Source: an uncultured Clostridia bacterium (GTDB taxonomy: Bacteria; Bacillota; Clostridia; TANB77; CAG-508). Taken from it: a stretch of 64,000 bases of DNA. The notes beneath the pieces are model-generated. The model did no database searches. It saw only the letters and a program-made list of their open reading frames with translations, and was not told the DNA's origin. The first letter of the stretch is position 1, and every line of letters begins with the position of its first letter. Positions 63,427-64,000 of this stretch are shown here, piece by piece. The DNA is taken from positions 1 to 64,000 of the forward strand of contig CAOSLI010000005.1 in NCBI GenBank assembly GCA_948524275.1, in the 5' to 3' direction. A program made the position numbers and the translations under genes.

Positions 63427-64000
63427 TTACCAAATGCTTGAATCTGCATCAGATGGCATTCTCAAGTCGCCTCTGGGAGAAACGCTCACTGTTCCGACTT
63501 TTGGACCATCAGGAATACAATTTCTCTTAAATTGATTGCGGAAGAATCTCGAAATAAAATTGTCGTAATATTTAGAGAGTTCATCCTCAGAATATGTGCC
63601 CCAAAAAGCAATTGTAGCCAAATACAGAATCTTATTGCGAGAAAATCTCTTCCTCAAAAGATTGTAGATAAAGAAGTCAATGACCTCATAAGGGCCAACG
63701 GTATTTTCCGTTTTCTGAACAATTTCTTTACCATTAGTCGGAAGTAGCTCAGGACTAATCGGAGTATTTATAATATCCAATAATGTATCCTTAAGCTCAG
63801 GATTTTCTTTGCCAGCTTCGACAGCGTACAACTCAATGATGTATTTCACAAGAGTTTTGGGAATAGAGCAATTAACTCCATACATACTCATGTGATCTCC
63901 ATTGTAGGTACACCAACCTAAAACCAGTTCAGACAAATCGCCAGTGCCAATCAAAATGCCATGATGCTTGTTTGCCATATTCATAAGAATCATGGTTCTG
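63427..64000 (-). CDS. nadE: NAD synthetase, C-terminal part (gene continues past the right edge)
   Basis: The frame is open to the window edge (upstream codons R-T before the first Met shown), so the start lies outside. GTGDLSELVLGWCTYNGDHMSMYGVN is the conserved synthetase motif and C-terminal VSVSPRGDLRMPSDADSSIW the standard end of glutamine-dependent NadE. Makes NAD from deamido-NAD, glutamine and ATP. No in-frame CGG. Confidence 0.93.
   Translation of the reverse strand, partial: RTMILMNMANKHHGILIGTGDLSELVLGWCTYNGDHMSMYGVNCSIPKTLVKYIIELYAVEAGKENPELKDTLLDIINTPISPELLPTNGKEIVQKTENTVGPYEVIDFFIYNLLRKRFSRNKILYLATIAFWGTYSEDELSKYYDNFISRFFRNQFKRNCIPDGPKVGTVSVSPRGDLRMPSDADSSIW

Noticed and set aside
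1..64000. CRISPR array or prophage structural module
   Set aside because: No regularly spaced direct repeats were seen, and apart from antirepressor-like genes and one tail-like fragment at the left edge there are no capsid, terminase or integrase genes.

Overview
The window is low-GC, A-rich DNA with strong AAGGAG/GGAGG ribosome binding sites, a PolC-era DnaE, Asp23/AmaP, SufCBDSU, Fhs, a SleB-type spore-cortex hydrolase, MrnC and RbgA. This points to a gut-type member of the Clostridia. I cannot name the genus from sequence alone. Most genes are on the plus strand, in short operons with perfect or near-perfect sigma-A promoters and A/T-rich intrinsic terminators.

The most important observation concerns translation. 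Ten genes are broken in exactly the same way: the reading frame arrives at an in-frame CGG codon, and the rest of the protein continues in the +1 frame, so that the C is skipped and the next codon is GGN. The ten are a partial surface protein (354), mutS2 (649, minus), fhs (13559), an MTA/SAH deaminase-like amidohydrolase (23498), an ABC exporter subunit (41578), two YfhO/PTPS-related membrane proteins (46368 and 48129, at the same alignment column), the yoeB toxin (57741, minus), a sigma-like repeat protein (60314) and an RlmD/RumA-type rRNA methyltransferase (61341). Reading by eye, I found no other in-frame CGG in the apparently native genes; the many other CGG trinucleotides are out of frame. 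Only two genes read CGG in frame, and both are small unassigned genes, one of them clearly atypical in composition. The simplest reading is that CGG is not a normal arginine codon here and that CGGN is translated with a +1 shift, probably as glycine. This would be a genome-wide recoding system rather than ten pseudogenes.

Layout. 1-3.4 kb: partial surface protein, mutS2, a small structured RNA and a PBECR-like nuclease. 3.7-19.7 kb: housekeeping genes (HAD phosphatase, dnaE, asp23-amaP-DUF2273, nusB-xseA-xseB, divergent PAP2, fhs, sleB, a VapD pair, yqeG, prepilin peptidase, M24 peptidase, dapF) ending with a RhuM-family gene. 19.8-34.6 kb: a tightly packed run of single-domain accessory enzymes (metallophosphatase, HD, DUF5680, GNAT, deaminase, beta-lactamase-like, PhnP-like, C45, GGCT-like, MalY-like, small kinases, SRPBCC) with decayed remnants of a beta-lactamase-like gene and an ABC-F gene, then an AAA/DUF4143 ATPase. 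34.7-39.1 kb: an island of RhuM, radical SAM, BRO/DinD-like and DUF1016 nuclease genes. 39.1-49.2 kb: nudix, rbgA, mrnC, a heterodimeric ABC exporter and two polytopic membrane proteins. 49.7-54.9 kb: sufCBDSU behind a promoter with a perfect palindrome. 55-58.1 kb: second copy of the structured RNA, a PBECR-like gene, a composition-atypical small membrane protein, a dockerin/Ltp surface protein and a RelB/YoeB module. 58.4-64 kb: tRNA-Leu(UAG), a leader that copies its anticodon arm, the sigma-like repeat protein, the rRNA methyltransferase, a RibD-C reductase, a SnoaL-like protein and partial nadE.

A family of about 60-110 base palindromic repeats (TCAACCAAA-GGGGACG type) sits between genes from 40.5 to 53.3 kb, including three places inside the suf operon.
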